Source of the DNA: an uncultured Gammaproteobacteria bacterium | Lineage (GTDB): Bacteria; Pseudomonadota; Gammaproteobacteria; Eutrophobiales; Eutrophobiaceae | Direction: 5' to 3' | DNA: 64,000 bases | Assembly (NCBI GenBank): GCA_951812995.1 | Contig: CATOTD010000004.1 | Span: 186,001-250,000 of the forward strand | Shown here: in pieces, positions 55,713 to 64,000 of the stretch | Layout of the letters: every line of letters starts with the position of its first letter | Numbering within the stretch: the first letter of the stretch is position 1 | Made by a program: the position numbers and the translations under genes | The notes under the pieces: generated by a model | The model's database searches: none | Seen by the model: only the letters and a program-made list of their open reading frames with translations | What the model was told of the DNA's origin: nothing

Positions 55713-55753
55713 GCAAAGCAATGGAAATAGAATGCGGATATACAGGACGATAA
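55709..55753 (+). CDS. 14-aa ORF coupling transposase and passenger
   Basis: MSKAMEIECGYTGR begins in the ATGA that ends the transposase and stops in the TAATG that begins the passenger. This double overlap keeps ribosomes on the message and may serve only to couple translation. The same arrangement occurs in all full copies. Confidence 0.5.
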   Translation: MSKAMEIECGYTGR

Positions 55754-56034
55754 TGAGAGAAGGTTACATCAAAGACTATATAAGTGGTGAAGAAGTAAAA
55801 GCTACGCCAGAAGAAGTAGAAGCAGTACAAGTCTTTTCCGAAACACTTGTCGAAGATTACGGATACCCCAAAGAACAATTACAAACACGACCACAGTGGC
55901 GTGTAAAAGTAAGGCCATCTGATACCAAAAAAGAGTATCCGCTTGATATTGCAGTATTCAACAAAGATAAAAAACCGATAAAAACCTTTTTATTGTCGTT
56001 GCGTGCAAACGAAAGACAAGAAAAGATGGTTTAA
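55753..56034 (+). CDS. IS1595 passenger: HsdR N-terminal-like fragment
   Basis: 93 aa from ATG 55753 (AGGA 5 bases upstream), MREGYIKDYISGEEVKATPE..., with an HSDR_N-like nuclease half-domain: VFSETLVEDYGYPKEQLQTR and EYPLDIAVFNKDKKP (core Asp). In the 0 frame it ends FLLSLRANERQEKMV. In the -1 frame from the TTTTTA run at 55986-55991 the text is IVVACKRKTRKDGLTQNGVQ, the expected (E)xK strand with Glu changed to Ala. So the passenger is a decayed fragment, or a frameshift product that binds without cutting. It is the same in three copies. Confidence 0.7.
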   Translation: MREGYIKDYISGEEVKATPEEVEAVQVFSETLVEDYGYPKEQLQTRPQWRVKVRPSDTKKEYPLDIAVFNKDKKPIKTFLLSLRANERQEKMV

Positions 56035-56164
56035 CCCAAAATGGAGTGCAATTGAAAAATTGCATAAGGTAACAGGTGAGCATGGTGAGCTTGTTACTTG
56101 AAAAAACTAACAAATCATTGTGTTTGTATTTTGTAGTGAAGTTGGAGTTAAGTATATAATTCCC

Positions 56165-56172
56165 AAACGAAA
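56165..56172. repeat. Target-site duplication, right (IS1595 copy 2)
   Basis: AAACGAAA, identical to 54700-54707. Confidence 0.93.
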
Positions 56173-56185
56173 ATATAAATCATTG

Positions 56186-56779
56186 TTAAATCTGTTTTCT
56201 GCCGTTTATGGCATGTGCAATAGTCAGGCTGTTGACATATTCAAGCTCGCCGCCCATCGGCACGCCATGCGCTATGCGCGATACTGGTATGCCTCGTGCT
56301 TTAACCATCTCGCCGATAAAGTGTGCTGTTGCTTCACCTTCGATTGTACTGCTGGTCGCTAAGATCACTTCCTTTAAGTTTTCTTTATCTAACAACACCG
56401 GCAGTTCATCAAGACCTATATCATCCGGCCCGATGCCATCAAGCGGGGATAGATGACCCAACAAAACAAAATAACGACCCCGATAATTCGCCTCTTCTAT
56501 GGAATCAACATCCGCCGGATTTTCAACAATACAAAGCAAACTATCGTCTCGTTTTTTATTTTGACAACGGTGACAGACTGTATTTTCGGTAAAGGTTCGG
56601 CAGCGTTGACAATGACCAATATTTTCCATCGCCTCTAGCATGACTTTGGACAAGTGCCTTGCGGCATCACGATTGCGTTGCAAGAGTTGGTGTGCAATCC
56701 GTTGGGCAGATTTTCTACCTATGCCTGGCATACAGCGCAATGCTTCAACCAGTTGTTCCAGCAAAGATTGTGCCATCAT
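56186..56779 (-). CDS. recR: Recombination protein RecR
   Basis: A DNA-clamp-like protein that loads RecA at gaps with RecFO. The 197-aa product has an N-terminal HhH region (ALRCMPGIGRKSAQRIAHQL), a C4 zinc finger (CQRCRTFTENTVCHRCQN), a Toprim domain (LLCIVENPADVDSIEE) and the Walker-B-like SRIAHGVPMGGELEYV. It ends the conserved dnaX-ybaB-recR order. The IS1595 target copy is 13 bp past its stop, so the gene is just spared. Confidence 0.96.
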   Translation of the reverse strand: MMAQSLLEQLVEALRCMPGIGRKSAQRIAHQLLQRNRDAARHLSKVMLEAMENIGHCQRCRTFTENTVCHRCQNKKRDDSLLCIVENPADVDSIEEANYRGRYFVLLGHLSPLDGIGPDDIGLDELPVLLDKENLKEVILATSSTIEGEATAHFIGEMVKARGIPVSRIAHGVPMGGELEYVNSLTIAHAINGRKQI

Positions 56780-56790
56780 GTGAAAGGTTG

Positions 56791-57114
56791 TTAGAAAGGT
56801 AACTTCATACCAGGTGGCAAACCCATGCTAGCTGTAACATTCGCCATTCTTTCCTGGGTCATGGCTTCAACACGTCGATTGGCATCATTGATTGCAGCGG
56901 CAATAAGATCTTCCATCATATCCTGATCTTCTTTCATTAAGGATGGATCAATGAATACCTGCTTGACATCATGACGACCATTCATTGTAACTTTTACCAG
57001 CCCCGCCCCTGATTCGCCAATGACTTCAGCTGCGGCCAGTTCTTTTTGTACTTTTTCCATATTGTCCTGCATCTGCCGCGCCTGCTGCATGATATTTTCC
57101 ATACCACCTTTCAT
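56791..57114 (-). CDS. ybaB: YbaB/EbfC nucleoid-associated protein
   Basis: A 107-aa DNA-binding dimer: [20 protein letters not shown], a coiled helix, then [20 protein letters not shown] and a second helix, ending [10 protein letters not shown] as usual. It lies 22 bp after dnaX and 11 bp before recR, so one operon is likely. Confidence 0.95.
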   Translation of the reverse strand: MKGGMENIMQQARQMQDNMEKVQKELAAAEVIGESGAGLVKVTMNGRHDVKQVFIDPSLMKEDQDMMEDLIAAAINDANRRVEAMTQERMANVTASMGLPPGMKLPF

Positions 57115-57136
57115 CGTTCTATGCCCTCTTAATTTG

Positions 57137-58759
57137 TCAGTTATCTATAACGGTTGCTTGAATTGATGCTTGATCGACCGATGCGTCAAACTCATCAACT
57201 ATCGCTTTTACGACAGGATCGTTATGCACCGATATTGTTAATGCCGCTTGTCGTTCTTGCTCACGTCGTGCATTGCTCTCAGCCGGGGTTTCATGCCGGG
57301 AGTCTTCTATGCCTATCGTTAATTTAATCGTGGCTCCAAGATGTCCCTGGAGTGCTTGTTGCAGACGGTCTTTTTGATTTTGATTCAATAAATGTTCTTG
57401 TGCGGGTGTTAATGCCAATTCAATTTTGTTTGCAGATTGTGCTTTCAAGACACAATTTCTGGCCAGCTCTTTCAGCAAGCCAGTCAATGCCATTGCATCG
57501 ATCATTTTGTTCCATTCACCATTCGCCTGTTGCGATGAGGCCTCGCCATCTGGCGGCATTATTGCGGGCTTGGATGATGCGCTTGGCGCAACCGCGGGCA
57601 TTGCCGGGGTTGCTTGCGCGTTTGTATTGCTGACTGGTTTGGGCGTTTGCGTTTTATCAGCAACTTCATTGTCAGCCATCGGTCGAAACGCCAACATTCT
57701 GATCATGATCATCTCAAACCCGGATTTAAGATCTGGTGCCAGATCAATATCTCTGCGTCCCATCATGCCAATTTGATAATAAAGCTGCACGTCTTCCTTG
57801 CGCATAACTTTGGCAAAATTTACTAGATCTGTGTTTTCTGTTATTGGATTATTTGAGTTCGCGGGCAAGATTTGAATGATCGCAATCTTTTGTAATAGGC
57901 TTAAAAACTCATTCAACAAGACCACAAAATCCGGCGTTTGTGATGCGATTGTCTCAACCGTACTGAGTAGTGCCTCTGGATCAGCGTCTATCAATGCCTG
58001 TATCAGATCGTTGAAGCAAGTGTTCTCGATAGTACCCATCATGTCACATACCTGACGCGCTTCGAGTACGCCGCCACCGTAGGCAATGGCCTGATCCAAC
58101 AAACTTAATGCATCGCGCATGCTACCGGCAGCGGCATGCGCAATTGATGCGACAGATGCGGCATCAAACGGAATATTCTCTTGGCTTAGGATCATTTCAA
58201 TTTGTTTAGCAATCTGATTATGCGTGAGGTGACTCAAATTGAATTGCAAGCAACGCGATAATATCGTGACGGGTATTTTTTTCGGTTCCGTGGTTGCCAG
58301 TAGAAACTTGGCGTGCGGGGGTGGTTCTTCAAGTGTTTTTAACAAGGCATTGAAGCTATGTTTGGAAAACATGTGAATTTCGTCAATCAGATAAACTTTA
58401 TAGCGACCACCGCTAGGTGCGTATTGTATGTTATCCATCAACTCCCGCGTTTCCTCGACCTTGGCGCGGGAGGCCGCATCCACTTCAATCAAGTCGGCGA
58501 AACGGCCTGCATCTATGGCACTACACGCACCACAATGACCACAGGGCGTTGAACTGACACCCTGGTCACAATTTAAGCACTTGGCCAGTATCCGCGCCAA
58601 GGTGGTCTTGCCGACACCGCGCGTCCCGGTGAACAAATAAGCATGATGTAGGCGATCTTGATCCAGGGCATTGGTCAACGCCTGCAATACATGCGCTTGT
58701 CCCATCATCTCTTGAAATGATTTAGGTCGCCATTTTCTTGCAAGTACTTGATAACTCAT
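57137..58759 (-). CDS. dnaX: DNA polymerase III subunit gamma/tau
   Basis: Clamp-loader ATPase. The 540-aa protein has [20 protein letters not shown], Walker [21 protein letters not shown], four zinc Cys ([19 protein letters not shown]), Walker [13 protein letters not shown] and sensor/SRC motif [13 protein letters not shown] Pro/Ala-rich linker (about 370-415) leads to the tau C-terminal region. Whether it makes a short gamma form by frameshifting is not evident. Start ATG 58759; the 4.5S RNA gene lies 114 bp upstream on the same strand. Confidence 0.96.
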   Translation of the reverse strand: MSYQVLARKWRPKSFQEMMGQAHVLQALTNALDQDRLHHAYLFTGTRGVGKTTLARILAKCLNCDQGVSSTPCGHCGACSAIDAGRFADLIEVDAASRAKVEETRELMDNIQYAPSGGRYKVYLIDEIHMFSKHSFNALLKTLEEPPPHAKFLLATTEPKKIPVTILSRCLQFNLSHLTHNQIAKQIEMILSQENIPFDAASVASIAHAAAGSMRDALSLLDQAIAYGGGVLEARQVCDMMGTIENTCFNDLIQALIDADPEALLSTVETIASQTPDFVVLLNEFLSLLQKIAIIQILPANSNNPITENTDLVNFAKVMRKEDVQLYYQIGMMGRRDIDLAPDLKSGFEMIMIRMLAFRPMADNEVADKTQTPKPVSNTNAQATPAMPAVAPSASSKPAIMPPDGEASSQQANGEWNKMIDAMALTGLLKELARNCVLKAQSANKIELALTPAQEHLLNQNQKDRLQQALQGHLGATIKLTIGIEDSRHETPAESNARREQERQAALTISVHNDPVVKAIVDEFDASVDQASIQATVIDN

Positions 58760-58873
58760 GTATTTTTTCTATTTTAGCCGATTTTAAGCGGTCATTATAC
58801 ATGACAAGAGACGGCCCTGCTAAGCGTTTCGAGCGTCCAATTCCACAAGTGACAAGCTGTTATATGATGTTTT

Positions 58874-58988
<115 letters not shown>

Positions 58989-59142
58989 ATTGAACGAGGA
59001 TGGATAATATCAATTACGCAACACAATGACACTATGTTGCTCAAAGTATGCGGTGATGCTCATTACGCTGCCCAACACCGCAAATCACCAGCGACAAAAA
59101 GCAAGCGAAGCGGCGGTTTTGGCACTCCTCTGGCCGGCCTTG

Positions 59143-59562
59143 TTATGACTTTTTCTCATCGGCCTTTGTTGCTTCATCGGCTTCTTTCATTATTTGTTCT
59201 GGTGACTTTGCTTCGAGGCCACACTTGCGCTGAACAGCATTAGTTCGTAGAGCTTCAAATTCACCTTTGAGCTGCGCATATTCGGCTGCTTCTGGTCCAT
59301 CACCACCCTCCAATAAAAACAGGCTTGGCCAGAACAAAATTAAACCAAGCCCCATTTGCCAATTATCTTTGTTACGCTCGGCCCCTAACCTTTGATAAAG
59401 TTTGTTTGTACGCTGACCAATATAATCCATTTCGAGAGCCAACTGGTCGCAATCATAATCTTTGTATGTCAAAGGTGAGACATATGCTGCATCAATCTTA
59501 TCTGGGCTAGAGGCACAACCCACAAGAGTCAAAGCTAAAACTAACGGGATGATTTTTTTCAT
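59143..59562 (-). CDS. Small lipoprotein of unknown function
   Basis: From ATG 59562 the protein is 139 aa: signal MKKIIPLVLALTLVGCASSP with lipobox LVGC (Cys16), then YVSPLTYKDYDCDQLALEMD, a helix, and a central hydrophobic stretch (MGLGLILFWPSLFLLEG). The C-terminus is helical and Lys/Glu rich. Homologous small lipoproteins with YxxxDC...L motifs are widespread in Proteobacteria and of unknown role. It is likely anchored to a membrane in the periplasm. Confidence 0.8.
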   Translation of the reverse strand: MKKIIPLVLALTLVGCASSPDKIDAAYVSPLTYKDYDCDQLALEMDYIGQRTNKLYQRLGAERNKDNWQMGLGLILFWPSLFLLEGGDGPEAAEYAQLKGEFEALRTNAVQRKCGLEAKSPEQIMKEADEATKADEKKS

Positions 59563-59846
59563 TATTCGATTCTTAATGGTGGTTTGAGTCATAACGCCTC
59601 AAACAGCGGCGGCTTTGGCGTCTGCTGGATTGATTTGTTATGGTGCATTGTGCTACAAACCTTTCATAAACCCATACATATCTATTATTTTTGAATTGGT
59701 GTATTTTAAATTTGTTTAGATGGCGACCTTTGCACTAAAAAACCCCGTTGACTTAAGATTATTTTTGGGATGGGAATTATATACTTTACTCCAATAGATA
59801 ACCCATATAATCTAACATAAAAATGCAATAAAACGGAGGTCCATCA

Positions 59847-60776
59847 ATGAAAGACAATACCATATCCACATTTGAGTTATTTCACCAGTTTCCGGATGCT
59901 GAAGCCGCTAGATTGTATTTTGAGGGACAACGCTGGGGAGATTACATATCCTGTCCTCATTGTGGGGAATTTAAGCGTATTACCCCGCGCAAAGGAAAGC
60001 GGACAGGATATTACTTATGCCGGGACTGCAAGAGTGAGTTTACGGTGAGAACCGGCACTATCTTTGAACGTTCTCATGTTCCACTACATAAATGGCTATA
60101 TGCTATTTACTTAACTGTCACCTCGCGCAAGGGCATATCTAGCTTGCAGTTATCTAAACAAATCGGAGTAACCCAAAAGACCGCCTGGTTTATGCAGGCT
60201 CGCATTCGTGAAACCTGTAACGATAATACAGATAATTTACTTTCTGGCATTGTTGAGATTGATGAGACCTATATCGGTGGGAAGGAACATAACAAACACA
60301 AACACAAGAAAGTCCGCACAGGCCGTGGCGTAGCTGGCAAGCAGGTAGTGGTCGGAATGCGTGAGCACGGTGGCCGCACAAGGGCTAAGCCTATCCCATC
60401 AACTGATATACCGACCCTGCACAAAGAGATTGGCTGTTCAGTGGAATATGGTGCCACCATTTACACAGATGAACACAGGTCATATCAGCATTTACAGTCT
60501 GCTTATCAGCATGGTACGGTAACCCATAGTACGGGAGAATATGTGGGTTCAAACAACATTCATACCAATAGCATTGAAAGTGTCTGGGCTTTACTCAAAC
60601 GCGGTCTGTATGGGGTATGGCATCATGCCAGCACTAAACACTTACATCGCTATGTGAACGAAGTGACTTTTAGACTGAATAACGGACCATGTAAGTTACC
60701 AACCAATCAACGTATAGAATCACTTATAAGCAACGCGATAGGTAAACGGATTATCTATCGCGAGGTGCTAGCATGA
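59847..60776 (+). CDS. IS1595-family transposase, intact
   Basis: 309 aa, differing from the copy at 54783 by a handful of residues (FHQFPD for FRQFPD, KVRTGR, MREHGG, HSTGEY, RIIYRE). The zinc ribbon and DDE residues are all present. It should be active. Confidence 0.95.
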   Translation: MKDNTISTFELFHQFPDAEAARLYFEGQRWGDYISCPHCGEFKRITPRKGKRTGYYLCRDCKSEFTVRTGTIFERSHVPLHKWLYAIYLTVTSRKGISSLQLSKQIGVTQKTAWFMQARIRETCNDNTDNLLSGIVEIDETYIGGKEHNKHKHKKVRTGRGVAGKQVVVGMREHGGRTRAKPIPSTDIPTLHKEIGCSVEYGATIYTDEHRSYQHLQSAYQHGTVTHSTGEYVGSNNIHTNSIESVWALLKRGLYGVWHHASTKHLHRYVNEVTFRLNNGPCKLPTNQRIESLISNAIGKRIIYREVLA

Positions 60777-60817
60777 GCAAAGCAATGGAAATAGAATGCG
60801 GATATACAGGACGATAA
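60773..60817 (+). CDS. 14-aa coupling ORF (copy 3)
   Basis: Same ATGA/TAATG double overlap and same 14-residue product as at 55709. Confidence 0.5.
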   Translation: MSKAMEIECGYTGR

Positions 60818-61098
60818 TGAGAGAAGGTTACATCAAAGACTATATAAGTGGTGAAGAAGTAAAAGCTACGCCAGAAGAAGTAGAAGCAGTACAAGTCTTT
60901 TCCGAAACACTTGTCGAAGATTACGGATACCCCAAAGAACAATTACAAACACGACCACAGTGGCGTGTAAAAGTAAGGCCATCTGATACCAAAAAAGAGT
61001 ATCCGCTTGATATTGCAGTATTCAACAAAGATAAAAAACCGATAAAAACCTTTTTATTGTCGTTGCGTGCAAACGAAAGACAAGAAAAGATGGTTTAA
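60817..61098 (+). CDS. IS1595 passenger: HsdR N-terminal-like fragment
   Basis: Identical in sequence to the passenger at 55753, including the TTTTTA run and the IVVACKRKTRKDG continuation in the -1 frame. Identity of a useless-looking fragment across copies reflects recent spread rather than proven selection. Confidence 0.65.
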   Translation: MREGYIKDYISGEEVKATPEEVEAVQVFSETLVEDYGYPKEQLQTRPQWRVKVRPSDTKKEYPLDIAVFNKDKKPIKTFLLSLRANERQEKMV

Positions 61099-61319
61099 CC
61101 CAAAATGGAGTGCAATTGAAAAATTGCATAAGGTAACAGGTGAGCATGGTGAGCTTGTTACTTGAAAAAACTAACAAATCATTGTGTTTGTATTTTGTAG
61201 TGAAGTTGGATTCAAGTATATAATTCCCTAATTTTTATCCTGAGCCACTTCTGCAAAGACACCCGTCCACCTTTACCAGCGCATAAGCAAAGTACACGCT
61301 ATTAAAACTGAATGACTTG

Positions 61320-61370
61320 CCCGACCCGATCCAACCACGACCAACCCAACCTGACCACGACCCAGCCCCA
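61320..61370. repeat. Degenerate pentamer array P4
   Basis: About 50 bp of CCCGA, CCCGA, TCCAA, CCACG, ACCAA, CCCAA, CCTGA units between IS1595 copy 3 and the convergent end of bioA. Confidence 0.65.
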
Positions 61371-61470
61371 TTAACAACCAGAGATCGCGCACAGCGGCTG
61401 AACATTGGAACATTGCTGGCATAATATTCAAACAAGGTGTTTTGTGCAAAGGTCTCGGATTATATGTACA

Positions 61471-62754
61471 TTAAATATCGGCAATAACGCTAACCATGGC
61501 ACTTGTTAATATATCGAGATCCTCACGCGCCATTATATAGGGTGGCATCACATACACCAGCTTGCCAAACGGTCGCACCCAGACACCCGCTGCAACAAAC
61601 TTTGGCACTATGGTCTGCATATCGACAGCTTCGTTGAGCTCAACCACGCCGATACTGCCAAGGACACGCACACCATGCACTTGCGAAAGCCGACGGCACG
61701 GCATCAATCCCGCTTCCAAAGCAGACGCAATCCGGTTGATATTCGCCTGCCAATCCGATTCAAGCAGTAGTCTTATGCTGGTCACCGCGGCGCTGCAAGC
61801 CAATGGGTTTGCCATAAAAGTCGGGCCGTGCATAAAGACACCAGGGTCACCGCTATCAATCGTCGTGTGAATATTTTCCGTCGTCAGTGTTGCTGCTAAC
61901 GACAAATAACCCCCGGTCAGTGCCTTGCCGACACACATGATATCCGGGGCGACATTGGCATGTTCACAGGCAAATAATTTTCCTGTGCGGCCAAAGCCGG
62001 TCGCGATTTCATCAAGAATGAGTAAGACATCATGTTCATCACATAGCTGCCGCGCCTGCTGCAAATAGTCCGCAGAATAAAACCACATACCACCTGCACC
62101 CTGCACAATAGGCTCCATGATCAACGCCGCACAGGCCTTGCCCTGTTCGGCCAGGGCGTTTGCAAGCGGCACGATATCACGCCGCGTACACGGCTCACCA
62201 AAGCGACATTGCGGTTGTGCAACGAACACCTGCTCTGGTAACACGTCGGCAAACAAGCTGTGCATGCCCGTCACCGGACCGCACACGGACATGGCCGCAA
62301 AGGTATCGCCGTGATAAGCCGACCGCAGACTGATAAAGCGCTGGCGCTCGGGCTCCCCTTTGGCGGCGCAGTATTGAATCGCCATCTTCATGGCGACTTC
62401 GACTGCGACCGAACCCGAATCGGAGAAGAACACAGCACTCAATGGCGCAGGCGTGATAGCTAGTAAGGCTTTCGTCAATGCCATTGCGGGCGTATGCGTC
62501 AGTCCCCCGAACATGACATGCGCCATATCCTGGAGCTGGCGTTCTATGGCCTGATTCATTGCCGGATGATTATAACCATGAATCACACTCCACCATGATG
62601 CCATACCATCAATCAATACCTGCCCATTGGCCAGCTTCAGGCGCACACCATCGGCCGCAACCACGTGATAGACTGGCGCATCGGAATGCATCGCGCTATA
62701 GGGATGCCAGATTGCGTCTCGATCCAGTTTGCGTAACTCTTCAGCGTTGTTCAT
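61471..62754 (-). CDS. bioA: Adenosylmethionine-8-amino-7-oxononanoate aminotransferase BioA
   Basis: A PLP enzyme of biotin synthesis that converts KAPA to DAPA using SAM as amino donor. The 427-aa protein shows DRDAIWHPYSAMHSDAPVYH, GMASWWSVIHGYNHPAMNQA, SDSGSVAVEVAMKMAIQYC, LILDEIATGFGRTGKLFACE and the PLP Lys in MCVGKALTGGYLSLAATLT. Other biotin genes are not in the window. The upstream region 62755-62893 is AT rich and divergent from the truncated ORF at 62894. Confidence 0.96.
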   Translation of the reverse strand: MNNAEELRKLDRDAIWHPYSAMHSDAPVYHVVAADGVRLKLANGQVLIDGMASWWSVIHGYNHPAMNQAIERQLQDMAHVMFGGLTHTPAMALTKALLAITPAPLSAVFFSDSGSVAVEVAMKMAIQYCAAKGEPERQRFISLRSAYHGDTFAAMSVCGPVTGMHSLFADVLPEQVFVAQPQCRFGEPCTRRDIVPLANALAEQGKACAALIMEPIVQGAGGMWFYSADYLQQARQLCDEHDVLLILDEIATGFGRTGKLFACEHANVAPDIMCVGKALTGGYLSLAATLTTENIHTTIDSGDPGVFMHGPTFMANPLACSAAVTSIRLLLESDWQANINRIASALEAGLMPCRRLSQVHGVRVLGSIGVVELNEAVDMQTIVPKFVAAGVWVRPFGKLVYVMPPYIMAREDLDILTSAMVSVIADI

Positions 62755-62893
62755 GGGTTATGATAAACCGTATGGGTGATTGCGACAGGGTCTCGCGGTT
62801 ACTATAAAATTTAATGCGCGAAATATAAAACGCTTTAAAATATAACCCTGATAAAACGTACAATATTTTTCATTCATAGCCGGGAGTCAATCT

Positions 62894-62947
62894 ATGTCTA
62901 TAAATCTGCTTAACAATATTCTTAAATTAAGTCTCCACTTTTTATTT
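62894..62947 (+). pseudogene. 5' end of an unknown gene cut by IS1595 copy 4
   Basis: ATG 62894 lies behind CGGGAG and opens a frame MSINLLNNILKLSLHFLF, which meets the IS end at 62948. The rest of the gene, if it existed, would lie past the window after the IS. Too short to identify. Confidence 0.4.
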
Positions 62948-64000
62948 GGGAATTATATACTTGAATCCAATAAATGGGAATTATATACTTGAATCCAATA
63001 AATAACCCATATAATCTAACATAAAAATGCAATAAAAAGGAGGGTCATCAATGAAAGACAATACCATATCCACATTTGAGTTATTTCGCCAGTTTCCGGA
63101 TGCTGAAGCCGCTAGATTGTATTTTGAGGGACAACGCTGGAGAGATTACATATCCTGTCCTCATTGTGGGGAATTTAAGCGTATTACCCCGCGCAAAGGA
63201 AAGCGGACAGGATATTACTTATGCCGGGACTGTAAGAGTGAGTTTACGGTGAGAACCGGCACTATCTTTGAACGTTCTCATGTTCCACTACATAAATGGC
63301 TATATGCTATTTACTTAACTGTCACCTCGCGCAAGGGCATATCTAGCTTGCAGTTATCTAAACAAATCGGAGTAACTCAAAAGACCGCCTGGTTTATGCA
63401 GGCCCGCATTCGTGAAACCTGTAACGATAATACAGATAATTTACTTTCTGGCATTGTTGAGATTGATGAGACCTATATCGGTGGGAAGGAACATAACAAA
63501 CACAAACACAAGAAAGTCCGCGCAGGCCGTGGCGTAGCTGGCAAGCAGGTAGTGGTCGGAATGCGTGAGCGCGGTGGCCGCACAAGGGCTAAGCCTATCC
63601 CATCAACTGATATACCGACCCTGCACAAAGAGATTGGCTGTTCAGTGGAATATGGTGCCACCATTTACACAGATGAACACAGGTCATATCAGCATTTACA
63701 GTCTGCTTATCAGCATGGTACGGTAACCCATAGTGCGGGAGAATATGTGGGTTCAAACAACATTCATACCAATAGCATTGAAAGTGTCTGGGCTTTACTC
63801 AAACGCGGTCTGTATGGGGTATGGCCTCATGCCAGCACTAAACACTTACATCGCTATGTGAACGAAGTGACTTTTAGACTGAATAACGGACCATGTAAGT
63901 TACCAACCAATCAACGTATAGAATCACTTATAAGCAACGCGATAGGTAAACGGATTACCTATCGCGAGGTGATAGCATGAGCAAAGCAATGGAAATAGAA
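62948..64000 (+). mobile_element. IS1595-family element, copy 4 (partial, doubled left end)
   Basis: The 28 bases beginning GGGAATTATATACTTGAATC and ending AATAAAT occur twice in tandem (62948-62975 and 62976-63003) before the usual AACCCATATAATC leader. The transposase is complete; the right part lies beyond the window. Confidence 0.93.
63051..63980 (+). CDS. IS1595-family transposase, intact
   Basis: 309 aa with all motifs of the family. It differs from copy 2 at a few positions (QRWRDYIS for QRWGDYIS, VWPHAS for VWHHAS, REVIA for REVLA at the C-terminus). AAGGAGG precedes ATG 63051. The following ATGA starts the 14-aa coupling ORF, cut by the window end. Confidence 0.95.
   Translation: MKDNTISTFELFRQFPDAEAARLYFEGQRWRDYISCPHCGEFKRITPRKGKRTGYYLCRDCKSEFTVRTGTIFERSHVPLHKWLYAIYLTVTSRKGISSLQLSKQIGVTQKTAWFMQARIRETCNDNTDNLLSGIVEIDETYIGGKEHNKHKHKKVRAGRGVAGKQVVVGMRERGGRTRAKPIPSTDIPTLHKEIGCSVEYGATIYTDEHRSYQHLQSAYQHGTVTHSAGEYVGSNNIHTNSIESVWALLKRGLYGVWPHASTKHLHRYVNEVTFRLNNGPCKLPTNQRIESLISNAIGKRITYREVIA

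Larger units (their letters stand above)
54708..56164 (+). mobile_element. IS1595-family element, copy 2, complete
   Basis: 1,457 bp with ends GGGAATTATATA at both termini and a perfect 8-bp target duplication AAACGAAA. It has an intact transposase, a 14-aa coupled ORF and the HsdR-N-like passenger. It lies between IS debris and recR. Confidence 0.96.
59772..61228 (+). mobile_element. IS1595-family element, copy 3, complete but no target duplication
   Basis: 1,457 bp, GGGAATTATATAC at both ends. The flanks are TTTGGGAT on the left and TAATTTTT on the right, not a duplication. It is identical in layout to copy 2. The lipoprotein gene is on the left, pentamer array P4 on the right. Confidence 0.95.

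Overview
The window looks like a chromosomal segment from a gammaproteobacterial methylotroph or methanotroph whose genome is being reshaped by insertion sequences. Two blocks are typical of Gammaproteobacteria: yrbG-kdsD-kdsC-lptC-lptA, and 4.5S RNA-dnaX-ybaB-recR. The C1 lifestyle is inferred from pqqBCDE, two PQQ-associated periplasmic proteins, and a block of archaeal-type cofactor genes (DHPS-like protein, DUF447 protein, MfnB) of the kind used for tetrahydromethanopterin and methanofuran-type cofactors. No methanol or methane oxidation enzyme is present, so this is inference. Six IS groups are present in 15 complete or partial copies, which would fit a host-restricted or recently bottlenecked lineage.

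Layout. 1-600: IS5-type copy and an IS256 end. 657-4291 (-): LPS transport and Kdo genes plus an antiporter. 4426-6077 (+): amgK-murU cell-wall recycling. 6378-13287: IS256-A, a methyltransferase split by IS1595, a glycosyltransferase remnant, and a nest of IS5-A inside IS256-B beside IS481. 13383-15273: divergent sulfite-exporter-like gene and cysB. 15336-17541: IS5-A and IS5-B between two arrays of degenerate pentamers. 17661-19472 (-): PQQ-associated beta-propeller and ABC-type binding protein. 19802-24173 (+): tungsten aldehyde oxidoreductase operon, followed by a porin (24662). 26110-28853: SHOCT protein, proline iminopeptidase, folP. 29004-30994: ankyrin protein, a broken ORF, a DUF2335 protein. 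31030-34105 (-): pqqEDCB without pqqA. 34377-37528 (+): C1-cofactor block. 37614-38903: IS5-A. 39231-40454: moaC, moaD-moaE. 40553-41927: the intact IS256-A.

41.9-49.3 kb reads as a genomic island: a STAS/GHKL ATPase, a STAS-like DUF4325 protein and a membrane protein in one tight operon; small membrane proteins; a SLATT-like 2TM protein; the 3' half of a tRNA-Met; and 1.3 kb of repeat-rich DNA with a perfect DnaA box and 11-bp iterons. 49.7-54.7 kb is an IS graveyard holding a type III methyltransferase fragment. 54.7-64 kb carries three IS1595 copies with intact transposases around recR-ybaB-dnaX-ffs, a lipoprotein gene and bioA.

The best leads are: (1) the IS5-A family, of which four copies share an amber codon and loss of the probable catalytic Glu, and which sits between unusually long target duplications (28 bp, 69 bp and a third unequal pair); (2) degenerate 5-bp-periodic C-rich arrays at gene ends; (3) the STAS/GHKL-DUF4325-membrane operon; (4) the HsdR-N-like passenger of IS1595, whose nuclease motif continues in the -1 frame; and (5) an origin-like iteron region beside a tRNA fragment.
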